Part shown: in pieces, positions 46,534 through 54,706 of the stretch
Numbering within the stretch: the first letter of the stretch is position 1
How the letters are laid out: every line of letters starts with the position of its first letter
Assembly: GCF_010671925.1 (NCBI RefSeq)
Contig: NZ_JAAHIH010000001.1
Span: 1,555,053-1,619,052, forward strand
Direction of reading: 5' to 3'
DNA: 64,000 nt
From: Moorena sp. SIOASIH
GTDB taxonomy: Bacteria; Cyanobacteriota; Cyanobacteriia; Cyanobacteriales; Coleofasciculaceae
Translations under genes and position numbers: made by a program
Notes under the pieces: generated by a model
The model's database searches: none
What the model was told of the DNA's origin: nothing
What the model saw: the letters and a program-made list of their open reading frames with translations, nothing else

Positions 46534-46878
46534 TTAATCAACTGCAAACTCGGTGTATTGGCGCATGTTGGGCGAGTGGAAGCCAAGAACAATATCCTCA
46601 GCCGGAACACCGAGTTCAAGCAATTGGGTAGCAATGCCAATTTCGGTGCCATCATGCTGAATCCAGATTTTACCATTTTTGATATCTAAGTGGAGGCTAC
46701 ATCCGTGGGTGCGACGGTTATCTTTCCAGCCAGTGTGCAGCAACAGATAATGATCTCGTTCCGTGTCCAAAACCGCTTGGGCTTCGATTTCCGGGAAGGT
46801 GGGCTTACGATTGGCTCGTTCTAGCAGTAATTGCTGAATCCACTGACGATATTGTTCTACAGATTCTTCTACAGCCAT
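46534..46878 (-). CDS. xisI: XisI-family protein (pair 1)
   Basis: 114 residues from ATG 46878. The XisI pattern is complete: DTERDHYLLLHTGWKDNRRTHGCSLHLDIKNGKIWIQHDGTEIGIATQLLELGVPAEDIVLGFHSPNMRQYTEFAV. The family name comes from the Anabaena fdxN element, where XisH and XisI are needed with the XisF recombinase for excision. No recombinase gene is here, so the local job is probably different. It overlaps the end of xisH by 10 bases, so it is translationally coupled. Confidence 0.93.
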   Translation of the reverse strand: MAVEESVEQYRQWIQQLLLERANRKPTFPEIEAQAVLDTERDHYLLLHTGWKDNRRTHGCSLHLDIKNGKIWIQHDGTEIGIATQLLELGVPAEDIVLGFHSPNMRQYTEFAVD

Positions 46879-47276
46879 TGCCGAATAACCTCCTGAGTTT
46901 GGTCATAGATGAGTAAATTGATTTGAGTCTTATCAATTACTGATCGTACAAAGCGTCGCTGAAAAAAAGATTGGTAAATTGTTTCAGGAATAGCAAGGTA
47001 AAGATTACGTTGGGAATCAACTTCATTTAGGGCAAATTGATAATTGATGCATTGCCCAAGAGCAGTATGAAAATCGGAGACAAGGGATCGGCCAATAAAG
47101 CTTTTGATTTCCACAGCAATTTTTTCTCCTGCTCGTTCCGCAGCGATTAGCTCTGCAGCAAGATCAATTTCAAAATCGACTCCCCCAACACTCAGTTGAT
47201 AGGGATCGGCAGTAATTACCCAGTTTTCTTTTTCTAGGGCAGTTCTCACTGCATTGTGGAAACGATCCTTTGCCAT
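46869..47276 (-). CDS. xisH: XisH-family protein (pair 1), PD-(D/E)XK-nuclease-like
   Basis: 135 residues from ATG 47276. It begins AKDRFHNAVRTALEKENWVITADPY and carries a nuclease-like core: D38 in VDFEIDLAAE and E56-x-K58 in AVEIKSF. XisH is structurally an endonuclease-like fold, and cyanobacterial genomes carry many xisH-xisI pairs unlinked to any excision element. It is first in the pair with xisI. A second pair of the same family lies at 49141-49883 in the same orientation. Confidence 0.93.
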   Translation of the reverse strand: MAKDRFHNAVRTALEKENWVITADPYQLSVGGVDFEIDLAAELIAAERAGEKIAVEIKSFIGRSLVSDFHTALGQCINYQFALNEVDSQRNLYLAIPETIYQSFFQRRFVRSVIDKTQINLLIYDQTQEVIRQWL

Positions 47277-47383
47277 GAGCTTTTAAAAGAAACAGGAACC
47301 TTTTCTGGTAAGATTATATGCTAGAGCGAATGTATTCACCATTGCTTGGGCGATCGCACCACCAAACCTTAGTCTGAGATAGT

Positions 47384-47950
47384 TCACCGGTCTAGTGGGA
47401 TATCCTCGTACAGGAGTGCGATCGCAAACTCAAAACCAACGCTCTGTAGGGTGATCACATCTCCAGCTTGGTATGCCCTGTATAGCCACAACCGCCCTTC
47501 GCCCCTCCGGTAAATCTCGACGTTGATCTCGGTAGAGCTGATCAGGATGTATTCTTCTAGGCTGGGTAGAGTGCGATATTCTTTGAACTTATTCCCCCGA
47601 TCGAGAGCTTCTGTAGCGGGGGAGAGCACTTCAAAGATAAGTTTTGGATATTGGATCGCGTTAATCGCTATTCTATCTCGCTGATCGCAGCTCACCACCA
47701 CATCTGGATAACGGTAGATAGATTCGGTAACCTTTACTTTGGCATCAGCAATATTGATGCGACAGCCTTTGGGACGAACATGGGGACGTAGCGCAGCTAG
47801 TAGATTAATCGCAATATCGTTGTGGGGAATGCTGCCACCTGTCATAGCGAAAATGTCACCATTAATAAATTCGTATCGAAGTTCCTGGCGTGGTTCCCAT
47901 TCCAAGTAAGCTTCGACAGTCATTTTCTGGGACTGGGGATTGGCAATCAT
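47384..47950 (-). CDS. Uma2-family putative endonuclease
   Basis: 188 residues from ATG 47950, a full-length and uninterrupted Uma2 protein. It begins TVEAYLEWEPRQELRYEFINGDIFAMTGGSIPHN, the usual N-terminus. Next are VTESIYRYPDVVVSCD with the acidic residue, LIFEVLSPATEALDRGNKFKEYRTLPSLEEYILI with the E of the PD-(D/E)XK-like centre, and the C-terminal strands. Unlike the 13409 gene it has no insert. Function in vivo is unknown. It lies between the two xisHI pairs. Confidence 0.9.
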   Translation of the reverse strand: MIANPQSQKMTVEAYLEWEPRQELRYEFINGDIFAMTGGSIPHNDIAINLLAALRPHVRPKGCRINIADAKVKVTESIYRYPDVVVSCDQRDRIAINAIQYPKLIFEVLSPATEALDRGNKFKEYRTLPSLEEYILISSTEINVEIYRRGEGRLWLYRAYQAGDVITLQSVGFEFAIALLYEDIPLDR

Positions 47951-48405
47951 GGCAGACTCTATGAATTACGTAGCTAGCGTTAGCATCGAGAACAAGTTTT
48001 AGATGATAGATACCACTGCTTAATATAAGTTACAACTTTACCTTACAACAGGGAGAGTCAGTACTAGACACGACATGGTTGATGTTTACTTCCAAGTAGA
48101 GACTTAATATTGAATTTAAGTGGGGTGGGTAAGTTTTGCCCACTCTACCGAAAAAACCTACTTTCTTCTACTAAAGAACCCTGGATCAAAGGGCCAGTGT
48201 CAGTCCTGTGTGACCGGATGTCTTGACAAGAATAGATAAGCGATCGCGAATAAAATTCCCAACGCCATCATCGTGGAACCAGGTTGGGTGCGATTCCTTG
48301 ATCGATAGGCTACACTAACGTGCAAAAATCAATATACTGGGAATTAATGATAACGTTTAGGGATGATAACGCCAAAACTGGATAACCATATAACCATATA
48401 GGTTT
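47951..48405. other. Gap without supported gene
   Basis: 455 bases with no array. One short frame on the minus strand (48200-48271, 23 codons, MMALGILFAIAYLFLSRHP) would encode a single hydrophobic helix. It is too short to support without homologues, so it is only noted. Confidence 0.4.
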
Positions 48406-48741
48406 ATGAAACTTCCACAGGATGCCATCATTGCAACGGCCAAACTTACCAGATATTTGTTGGTCTGGCGTGATACCGATGATAAGTCAAAATTTTTAGC
48501 TCAGGCAGGCTATAGTCAAGAGAACTGGCAACAGTTAGAAATAGATTTGCGTTCCCAGATTTTGCCATTGGATGCGACTTTGAGCGATGAACCCAACCGA
48601 TTTGGCGATGTTTATACCATTCGGGGTATTTTAGTAGGACCAAATGGAGTTGAACTAGAAATCAAGACAATTTGGATGGTGGAGCATGAAACTCAACAGA
48701 CAAAGTTTATCACCCTGTACCCAGATAAGGAGGCTAGATAA
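48406..48741 (+). CDS. DUF6883-type protein, first of a coupled pair
   Basis: 111 residues. KLPQDAIIATAKLTRYLL at the start, the middle SKFLAQAGYSQENWQQLEIDLRSQI and the final GVELEIKTIWMVE...TKFITLYPDK match the DUF6883 pattern as I remember it. The stop overlaps the start of the next gene as TAATG, and a strong AAGGAGG site within its last codons serves that gene. Pairs of this kind resemble toxin-antitoxin modules in size and coupling; the function is not established. Confidence 0.75.
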   Translation: MKLPQDAIIATAKLTRYLLVWRDTDDKSKFLAQAGYSQENWQQLEIDLRSQILPLDATLSDEPNRFGDVYTIRGILVGPNGVELEIKTIWMVEHETQQTKFITLYPDKEAR

Positions 48742-48986
48742 TGGCATTTGAGTTATTTTCACGGGTGGCCCTGCGGGAAGATTTTCCCAAGCATAAGTTG
48801 CAGCAAGGGGATATTGCAACGATTGTCGATCACCATCCAGTACAAGACGGAGAGGATGGTTATAGTCTGGAAGTTTTCAATGGGATCGGGGAAACGATTG
48901 CCGTTTTAGTGGTTTCAGAGTCACAAATTGAGCCATTAATGAAAAATGAAGTTCTGCATATCCGAATATTGGATGAAGCGGTTTGA
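48741..48986 (+). CDS. DUF4926-type protein, second of a coupled pair
   Basis: 81 residues from ATG 48741, with AAGGAGG eight bases upstream. FELFSRVALREDFPKHKLQQGDIATIVDHHP and EDGYSLEVFNGIGETIAVLVV are the DUF4926 pattern, a small beta-barrel-like fold. It is translationally coupled to the DUF6883 gene by the TAATG overlap. Such a small partner would be the antitoxin or immunity member if the pair is a TA system, which is inference. Confidence 0.78.
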   Translation: MAFELFSRVALREDFPKHKLQQGDIATIVDHHPVQDGEDGYSLEVFNGIGETIAVLVVSESQIEPLMKNEVLHIRILDEAV

Positions 48987-48988
48987 AC

Positions 48989-49087
48989 CTACAACCCATC
49001 AATCTCATCAACACTCAACCCCGTATATTGGGCAATATCCTTCACGGGTAACGCTGCCGCCTTCATCTGTTTAGCAACGCCTGTCAT
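48989..49087 (-). pseudogene. C-terminal remnant of a nuclease-like transposase family protein
   Basis: 33 codons from ATG 49087 to TAG 48989 encode AKQMKAAALPVKDIAQYTGL followed by SVDEIDGL. This is the typical tail of Rpn/PD-(D/E)XK-transposase-like proteins common in cyanobacteria, and it also resembles the tail of the Uma2 protein at 13409. The rest of the gene is absent. Confidence 0.45.
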
Positions 49088-49140
49088 AGAACACTTCACA
49101 CCGCTGATTTTTTAGCTCCACCACTGTATGGCGGGTGCGC

Positions 49141-49479
49141 TTACCCCACGGCAAACTCGGTATACTGCCTCATAATCGGTGCCTGATAGGCCAACACAAT
49201 ATCCTGCTTTGGTACCCCTAGCTCAACTAACTGATCTGCGATCGCAATCTCCGACCCATCATGCTGTATCCAAATCTTGCCATCTTTAATATCCACATGT
49301 ACAGAACATCCATAAATACGTGTGGTGTTATCTTTCCAACCCGTATGAACCATTTGGTAATGATCCCGTTCCGTATCAAAAATGAGCTGGGTTTCGATGG
49401 CTGGATTAGCAGACTTAATACTGGCGCGTTTTTTCAGCAAGTCCTGAATGTGCTGTCGATATACCTCTAGTTTATCCAT
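49141..49479 (-). CDS. xisI: XisI-family protein (pair 2)
   Basis: 112 residues from ATG 49479. The core FDTERDHYQMVHTGWKDNTTRIYGCSVHVDIKDGKIWIQHDGSEIAIADQLVELGVPKQDIVLAYQ is close to pair 1, by eye somewhat above half identical. It ends MRQYTEFAVG like its paralogue. It overlaps its xisH by 13 bases. The two pairs are similar enough to be homologous and different enough to have distinct partner specificity. Confidence 0.93.
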   Translation of the reverse strand: MDKLEVYRQHIQDLLKKRASIKSANPAIETQLIFDTERDHYQMVHTGWKDNTTRIYGCSVHVDIKDGKIWIQHDGSEIAIADQLVELGVPKQDIVLAYQAPIMRQYTEFAVG

Positions 49480-49883
49480 TGAGTAATCCTTGGTTGCGAA
49501 ATATCATAAACTACAATAGGAACCTGATTACGCTTGATCGACTTTTGTATGAAGGGATAACTGAAAAAAGCACTGTAAATATTGTTAGGAACCGCAAGAT
49601 GAAGTGTTCGATCAGGCTCCTCATCTTCTAAGGCAAGACGATAGTTAATAAACTGCCCAATTGCACCATGGAATTCTGAAATTCTTGAAGTTGATAGAAA
49701 GCTTTTAACTTCAATAGCTATTTTTTCATTATTGCGTTCAGCAGCAATCAGGCGTTCTGCCCCCAAATCAATGTAGAGATCGGTAAAGCCCAGATCAATG
49801 CGATAAGGATCGTGGGTAATGATCCAACCGTCATTGATTAGAGCATCCTTAACTAGATCATGGAATTGATCCTTAGCAGACAT
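49467..49883 (-). CDS. xisH: XisH-family protein (pair 2), PD-(D/E)XK-nuclease-like
   Basis: 138 residues from ATG 49883. AKDQFHDLVKDALINDGWIITHDPYRIDLG at the start, LYIDLGAERLIAAER in the middle, then IAIEVKSF with the E58-x-K60 centre. It is followed by ISEFHGAIGQFINYRLAL as in all XisH proteins. It is the first gene of the second xisHI pair. Between the two pairs are a Uma2 gene and the DUF6883/DUF4926 pair on the other strand. Confidence 0.93.
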   Translation of the reverse strand: MSAKDQFHDLVKDALINDGWIITHDPYRIDLGFTDLYIDLGAERLIAAERNNEKIAIEVKSFLSTSRISEFHGAIGQFINYRLALEDEEPDRTLHLAVPNNIYSAFFSYPFIQKSIKRNQVPIVVYDISQPRITQWIN

Positions 49884-50055
49884 GGGGAAATAGGTAGAGG
49901 TGTCAACAAACGTCTATTATATAGGTTAGCAAAAAGGGAATCAGCTTTTTTGATGGGTTAATTGGGTCAAGTACGGTTTCGACTTCGATCACTCCTGATA
50001 TGAGAGCATTTTCCAGACAACAGAGATCTAAACCTAAAACTCTTAGTTATTACTT

Positions 50056-50739
50056 TTAGTTATTAATTTCATCACTTACTTGCTCCTGGAAAGAATTAGA
50101 AGCAAAAAGACCTCGTCCCACTTTCTTCCACCTCCCTTCTTTTACACCTTGATGCAATTGGCTAGCTAAGGAGTTTGTAGCACGGAGTTGTTCATGATCA
50201 GATTTGGCATCAAATAGTCTGCTGGCAATCTGTTTTCGGTTAACTGGAGCCGCGAATTTATCTAAGATAATCTCTACCGCTTCCCCGAATGTTTTACCTC
50301 TAAATTCTGGATATAACATATCTCTGGGATTGCGCTTTTGACCCTCCTCATCGTCTTGGTTTTCCCTTTGGTTTTCTTCAAAGGATTCCTCTTCTAATTC
50401 CTCATCAACAAAAGTTACTTGACCGACATTGCCACTTGAATTCACAGTGGGAACTTGTTCAGATAAATGATTAGCATTAACCTCAAGTTCCCGGAAAGCA
50501 CTCGATATTTCCGCTGCAATATCGTTTTCCGCTGCAATATCGTTTTCCGCTGCAATATCGTTGCTGGATAGTTCGGCTTCAAGCTTATTCTGATAATAGG
50601 CAACGTTTGCCCGTTTTTGCTCCACTAAAGCCTTTACCTCAACCAGGTTTGCTTCCGCTTCAGTAAGTTCTCGCTTGGTTTGTTCTAGCTGAGTTTTGAT
50701 CCAATTAATATGGTCTTCTTGAGCAGATTTAAGATTCAT
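50056..50739 (-). CDS. Coiled-coil protein with C-terminal winged-helix-like domain
   Basis: 227 residues from ATG 50739 (ATG 50754 is an alternative). An N-terminal coiled coil spans about residues 5-60 (KTQLEQTKRELTEAEANLVEVKALVEQKRANVAYYQNKLE). It is followed by three perfect NDIAAE hexapeptides encoded by 18-bp tandem repeats, then an acidic linker (DEELEEESFEENQRENQDDEEG). The C-terminal part, FRGKTFGEAVEIILDKFAAPVNRKQIASRLFDA...GRWKKVGRGLFA, reads as an HTH/HB1-like DNA-binding domain. It is possibly a transcriptional or chromatin-associated regulator; no named family is recognised. Confidence 0.65.
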   Translation of the reverse strand: MNLKSAQEDHINWIKTQLEQTKRELTEAEANLVEVKALVEQKRANVAYYQNKLEAELSSNDIAAENDIAAENDIAAEISSAFRELEVNANHLSEQVPTVNSSGNVGQVTFVDEELEEESFEENQRENQDDEEGQKRNPRDMLYPEFRGKTFGEAVEIILDKFAAPVNRKQIASRLFDAKSDHEQLRATNSLASQLHQGVKEGRWKKVGRGLFASNSFQEQVSDEINN

Positions 50740-50754
50740 GGTTGTCAGTTGCAT

Positions 50755-51605
50755 GTCTTGTAAATCAAGCTTTTACGGAAAGTATAGCAGTATTTTTTTA
50801 GTTTTGCCATCCAATCGAGTAGAATTTTAGTAAAAAAAACTATTTTTTTGGGTTTACTCAATCCCTTAGTATCCTTCTGTAATAATCCTGCTAAGGAAAG
50901 GTTTTCACAGCTACAGGACTTAGGCAAAACTTGTCAACCAACCCTATAACTACTAGGATGCATTAATAAAAACTGCTACAGCTAGGTAGATTTACTTGGC
51001 AACTCCTGACTATCATGAGTATCTAATAGGATTGTGACTTATACCCCCCATAACTTTAAATCCAGCTCTAATTTAGATGAACTAGTTAATTGTTTGCTAT
51101 AACTAAAAAAAGTCTGTTATCAGACCTAATTTTTATAGATAATATCAGCTATATTAATAAACCTGATTTTTTGCTGAGTACCAGCTAAATTTAAGCTTAA
51201 AATCAACCAAAACTATTCTTATTAAAATTAAATTAGTTTCACTAGCTTTAGCTCCTAAAAAGTATTGTATGATGATCATCAACAAGCAATTGATACTGCA
51301 ATTGTTTGTTGGCCACTCTCTAGAAAGCTGATCGCCCTAGGCTCAAGGCTGAATCCATAACTGGCGTCAGCCGTCAGCCGTCAGCCGTCAGCGGTCAGAA
51401 GTCAGCCGTCAGCTGAGGTAACAGAGATTAAACCAATGCTTACTTGTTTTATTCAAAAGCTGTTCGCTTAGGGTGCGCTAATCCCTGACCGCTGATAGCT
51501 GATAGCTGATAGCTGAATGCTTATCTGTAAAGTTATAAACTTTTGTTAATTTCATCACCAAACAAGCCATTTCACATAACCATATCTGTAGATAATTTGA
51601 TTACT
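50755..51605. other. Long gap, mostly unique AT-rich DNA, with GTCAGCC arrays
   Basis: 850 bases. The first 600 (50755-51350) are AT-rich, without repeats and without a supportable gene. GTCAGCC/GTCAGCG units follow at 51363-51416 and CTGATAG units at 51490-51518. The segment after these should hold the promoter of the next gene. Confidence 0.5.
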
Positions 51606-52418
51606 ATGTCTCAAGTTCAATTGCAAAGGTCCCAACTCATGATAAATACAAGAATAAGCAGTCAATCTCATCCCCGAAAAGTCATGAAGGGTTTAAAGTT
51701 AGTTTCATTAACATTACTGGCAATGGTGATGGTACTGGTGGTACACGCTGAGCCCAGTTTGGCACAGGGATCCGCTAGTAGTGGAGGATTCAATCCCCAA
51801 GAACTATTGCGCAATGCTTTGCAGTGGATTGATAGTCTAGGACCCATCGGAGCGATCGCATTTATCGCAATCTATATCATTGCTGCCGTAGCATTTTTGC
51901 CTGGGTCTATCCTCACCCTAGGAGCTGGGGTAGTATTTGGTGTTGCCTTAGGCTCAATCTATGTGTTCATCGGAGCCACTATCGGAGCCACGGCTGCTTT
52001 TCTGGTTGGGCGTTATCTAGCTAGGGACTGGATTGCTCAAAAAATTGCTGGAAATGACAAATTTAGTGCTATTGATGAAGCAGTAGGTCAGGAAGGATTC
52101 AAAATTGTGCTCTTGACTCGACTCTCTCCTGTATTTCCCTTCAACCTCTTAAACTATGCCTATGGTCTAACTGGGGTTTCTCTGAAAGACTACGTCTTAG
52201 GCTCCATTGGCATGATTCCAGGAACAGTCATGTACGTTTACATCGGTTCTCTGGCTGGAGACCTGGCCATGATCGGTGGTGGTGACGCACCCACCAATCC
52301 TACTGTCCAGTGGGCAATTCGGATTATTGGTTTTATCGCCACTGTAGCAGTGACACTTTATGTCACTAATGTGGCTAAGAAGGCTTTAGACAAAAGTGTT
52401 TCCAAGGAGACAGTTTAG
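51606..52418 (+). CDS. TVP38/TMEM64-family membrane protein (VTT domain)
   Basis: 270 residues from ATG 51606; a TTG frame start at 51543 is rejected. A first helix (LKLVSLTLLAMVMVLVV) ends with an AEPSLAQ cleavage-like site. The VTT/SNARE-associated core follows: IAFIAIYIIAAVAFLPGSILTLGAGVVFG, GATIGATAAFLVGRYLARDWI, then LLTRLSPVFPFNLLNYAYGLTGVSLKDYVLGSIGMIPGT. Proteins of this family are lipid-scramblase-like membrane proteins. In cyanobacteria they often stand next to a flavin disulfide oxidoreductase, as here (300 bases downstream). A functional link is inferred from that pairing. Confidence 0.9.
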   Translation: MSQVQLQRSQLMINTRISSQSHPRKVMKGLKLVSLTLLAMVMVLVVHAEPSLAQGSASSGGFNPQELLRNALQWIDSLGPIGAIAFIAIYIIAAVAFLPGSILTLGAGVVFGVALGSIYVFIGATIGATAAFLVGRYLARDWIAQKIAGNDKFSAIDEAVGQEGFKIVLLTRLSPVFPFNLLNYAYGLTGVSLKDYVLGSIGMIPGTVMYVYIGSLAGDLAMIGGGDAPTNPTVQWAIRIIGFIATVAVTLYVTNVAKKALDKSVSKETV

Positions 52419-52419
52419 A

Positions 52420-52679
52420 AGGTTGAAGGTTAGGAGGTTGAAGGTTAGGAAGTTGAAGGTTAGCAGGTTGAAAGTTGAAAGTTGAAGGTTAGCAGGTTAA
52501 AGGTTAGGAAGTTAAAGGTTAAAGGTTAGGAAGTTGTTCGCGTAGCGTGGCCTATTGGCCAAGGTTAAAGGTTAGAAGGTTAAAGGTTATAGAGATCCGT
52601 GAATTTTTGTTCCCTACTCCCTACTCCCTACTCCCTACTCCCTACTCCCTACTCCCTACTCCCTACTCCCTACTCCCTA
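52420..52679. repeat. AGGTTGAAGGTT and CCCTACT arrays
   Basis: GAAGGTTAGG units (52420-52600), including one CGCGTAGCGTGGCC hairpin unit near 52537-52563, are followed by nine or so CCCTACT heptamers (52612-52679). These repeats separate the TVP38 gene from its oxidoreductase partner. Confidence 0.85.
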
Positions 52680-52721
52680 AAAAAATAATTTAATTTTGAA
52701 CTATCAAAGGAGTTATTATAA

Positions 52722-54275
52722 ATGTCAAGTTCTCAATACCAAAGAGTTACTGTTCCACCCATGGACGAGTATAACCAGAGGTTGGTTAACTACGTTCATC
52801 CAGGGGATTGGGTTAATCCAAAACCTGTTGATTGTTATGACCTAGTGGTAATTGGTGCTGGTACAGCTGGATTAGTTACAGCAGCAGGTGCAGCAGGTAT
52901 CGGTGTTGGTTTGAAGGTGGCCTTGATTGAACGGCATTTGATGGGTGGGGATTGTTTAAATGTAGGTTGTGTCCCCTCCAAGTGTTTGATTCGGTCATCT
53001 CGGGTAGTGGCTGAGATGCGCAATGCGGGAGCCTTTGGGGTTAAAGTTCCAGATAATATTGAAGTAGACTTCCCGGCAGTGATGGAACGGATGCGTCGGC
53101 TACGGGCAGGGATTAGCCATCACGATTCTGCTAAACGCTTCAAAGATACCTATGGTATTGATATATTTTTAGGAAATGGTCGGTTTACCGGTGATGATAC
53201 CATTGAAGTAAACGATACTACCCTCAAGTTTAAGAAAGCGGTAATTGCTACAGGAGCAAGAGCAGTAAGACCCCGAGTTGAGGGCATGGAAGAGGCGGGG
53301 TATCTCACCAATGAAACGGTATTTTCTCTGACAGAACGTCCCAATCGACTAGCTGTTATTGGTGGCGGTCCAATTGGGTGTGAATTAGCTCAGTCTTTCC
53401 GCCGTTTAGGTTGTGAAGTGGTGCTGTTCCATCGCGGTTCTCACATTTTAAATAAAGAAGATGCTGACGCTGCCGATATTGTTCAAAAAGTCTTTTTAAA
53501 AGAAGGTATCCGTTTAGTCCTGGGTGCCCAATTGAACCGGGTCGAGAAGACAGAGGCAGGTAAAACCTTACACTTCAATAGCTGCACTGGTTTGGAAGAG
53601 TCGGTCACGGTAGATGAAATTTTGATCGGTGCTGGACGTGCGCCCAATGTGGAAGGGTTAAATTTGGAACTGGTCGGGGTAGAGTATGACCAGCGTAAAG
53701 GAGTTAAGGTGAATGATTACCTTGAAACTACCAATCCCAAAATTTATGCTGCTGGTGATATTTGCATGGACTGGAAGTTTACCCATGCAGCGGATTCAGC
53801 CGCACGGATTGTGATTAAGAATACTCTATTTTCTCCCTTTGGCTTCGGTAAATATAAGCTGAGTAACTTGGTGATGCCTTGGGCAACCTATACTGATCCA
53901 GAAATTGCCCATGTGGGAATGTATGAACATGAAGCTCAAGGGAAAGGGTTTAATGTTAATACGATTAAAATTCCCTTTAGTACTGTAGACCGAGCGATCG
54001 CAGATGGCGAAGAAGAGGGATTTGTTAAAATTCACCACAAGAAGGGGTCAGATCAAATCCTGGGAGCAACTATTGTGGCAACTCATGCAGGGGAAATGAT
54101 TTCTGAGGTGACTACAGCAATTGTCCATAAGATTGGTTTGAGTAAGCTTTCCAGCGTAATTCATCCCTATCCAACTCAAGCAGAAGGAATTAAAAAAGCC
54201 GCAGATGCCTATCGCCGCACTCTCTTAACACCAAGAACTAAAACATTTTTAGAGTTCCTGACCAAGCTTTCTTAG
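52722..54275 (+). CDS. Mercuric-reductase-like FAD/NAD(P) disulfide oxidoreductase
   Basis: 517 residues; ATG 52722 has a AAAGGAG ribosome binding site. The FAD loop is VVIGAGTAGLVTA (42-54), the redox disulfide GGDCLNVGCVPSKC has C78 and C83, the NAD(P) loop is AVIGGGPIGCELA, and the second FAD contact IYAAGDIC is present. The C-terminal dimer domain contains the HPYPTQAEG motif with the base His. It lacks the N-terminal heavy-metal domain and the C-terminal Cys pair of true MerA, so mercury reduction is doubtful. It is probably a thiol or quinone-type oxidoreductase working with the adjacent TVP38 protein. Confidence 0.9.
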   Translation: MSSSQYQRVTVPPMDEYNQRLVNYVHPGDWVNPKPVDCYDLVVIGAGTAGLVTAAGAAGIGVGLKVALIERHLMGGDCLNVGCVPSKCLIRSSRVVAEMRNAGAFGVKVPDNIEVDFPAVMERMRRLRAGISHHDSAKRFKDTYGIDIFLGNGRFTGDDTIEVNDTTLKFKKAVIATGARAVRPRVEGMEEAGYLTNETVFSLTERPNRLAVIGGGPIGCELAQSFRRLGCEVVLFHRGSHILNKEDADAADIVQKVFLKEGIRLVLGAQLNRVEKTEAGKTLHFNSCTGLEESVTVDEILIGAGRAPNVEGLNLELVGVEYDQRKGVKVNDYLETTNPKIYAAGDICMDWKFTHAADSAARIVIKNTLFSPFGFGKYKLSNLVMPWATYTDPEIAHVGMYEHEAQGKGFNVNTIKIPFSTVDRAIADGEEEGFVKIHHKKGSDQILGATIVATHAGEMISEVTTAIVHKIGLSKLSSVIHPYPTQAEGIKKAADAYRRTLLTPRTKTFLEFLTKLS

Positions 54276-54450
54276 GAAAAAAGGGGCTTTGCTTAACAAT
54301 GGAATAATTTTAAGAGTTTTGTGGAATGGGCATCTTGCCCGTTCCTGTTTAGAATTCCTGACCAAGCTTTCTTAGGGAAAAAGGGGCGTTGCTTACTATG
54401 GAATGATTTTAAGAGTTTTGTGGAATGGGCATCTTGCCCGTTCCTTAGAT
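54254..54450. repeat. Tandem duplication of the 3' end of the oxidoreductase gene and following repeat
   Basis: The bases around AGTTCCTGACCAAGCTTTCTTAGG (gene end) and the next 75 or so recur about 96 bases later with a few changes. Each copy ends in TTTTAAGAGTTTTGTGGAATGGGCATCTTGCCCGTTCC. The second copy lies outside the gene. Confidence 0.85.
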
Positions 54451-54706
54451 TTTCCCAGGATAGGACTTGGTCAGCTCTGCCCATTTTCCTATCTCCCTAC
54501 TCCCTCTTGGTCTTGACCTGCGATTGAAATCATCCAAAGCAAGCTCGACTTTGGCCTGTGCCACAAAGCTGACGGCTGACAGCTGACGGCTGAATGATTA
54601 CGTATCAGTTAGATAAATCTTTTAAATTTCTTACTAGTTTCATTCCAGCGACTTTTGGGTCAAATTTTTCTGAAAATTTGGTAGGACATGGATAGTTTTT
54701 ATAAAT

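Noticed and set aside
48200..48271. 23-codon hydrophobic frame MMALGILFAIAYLF
   Set aside because: Too short to support without homologues; the ribosome binding site is unclear. It is mentioned only in the gap entry.
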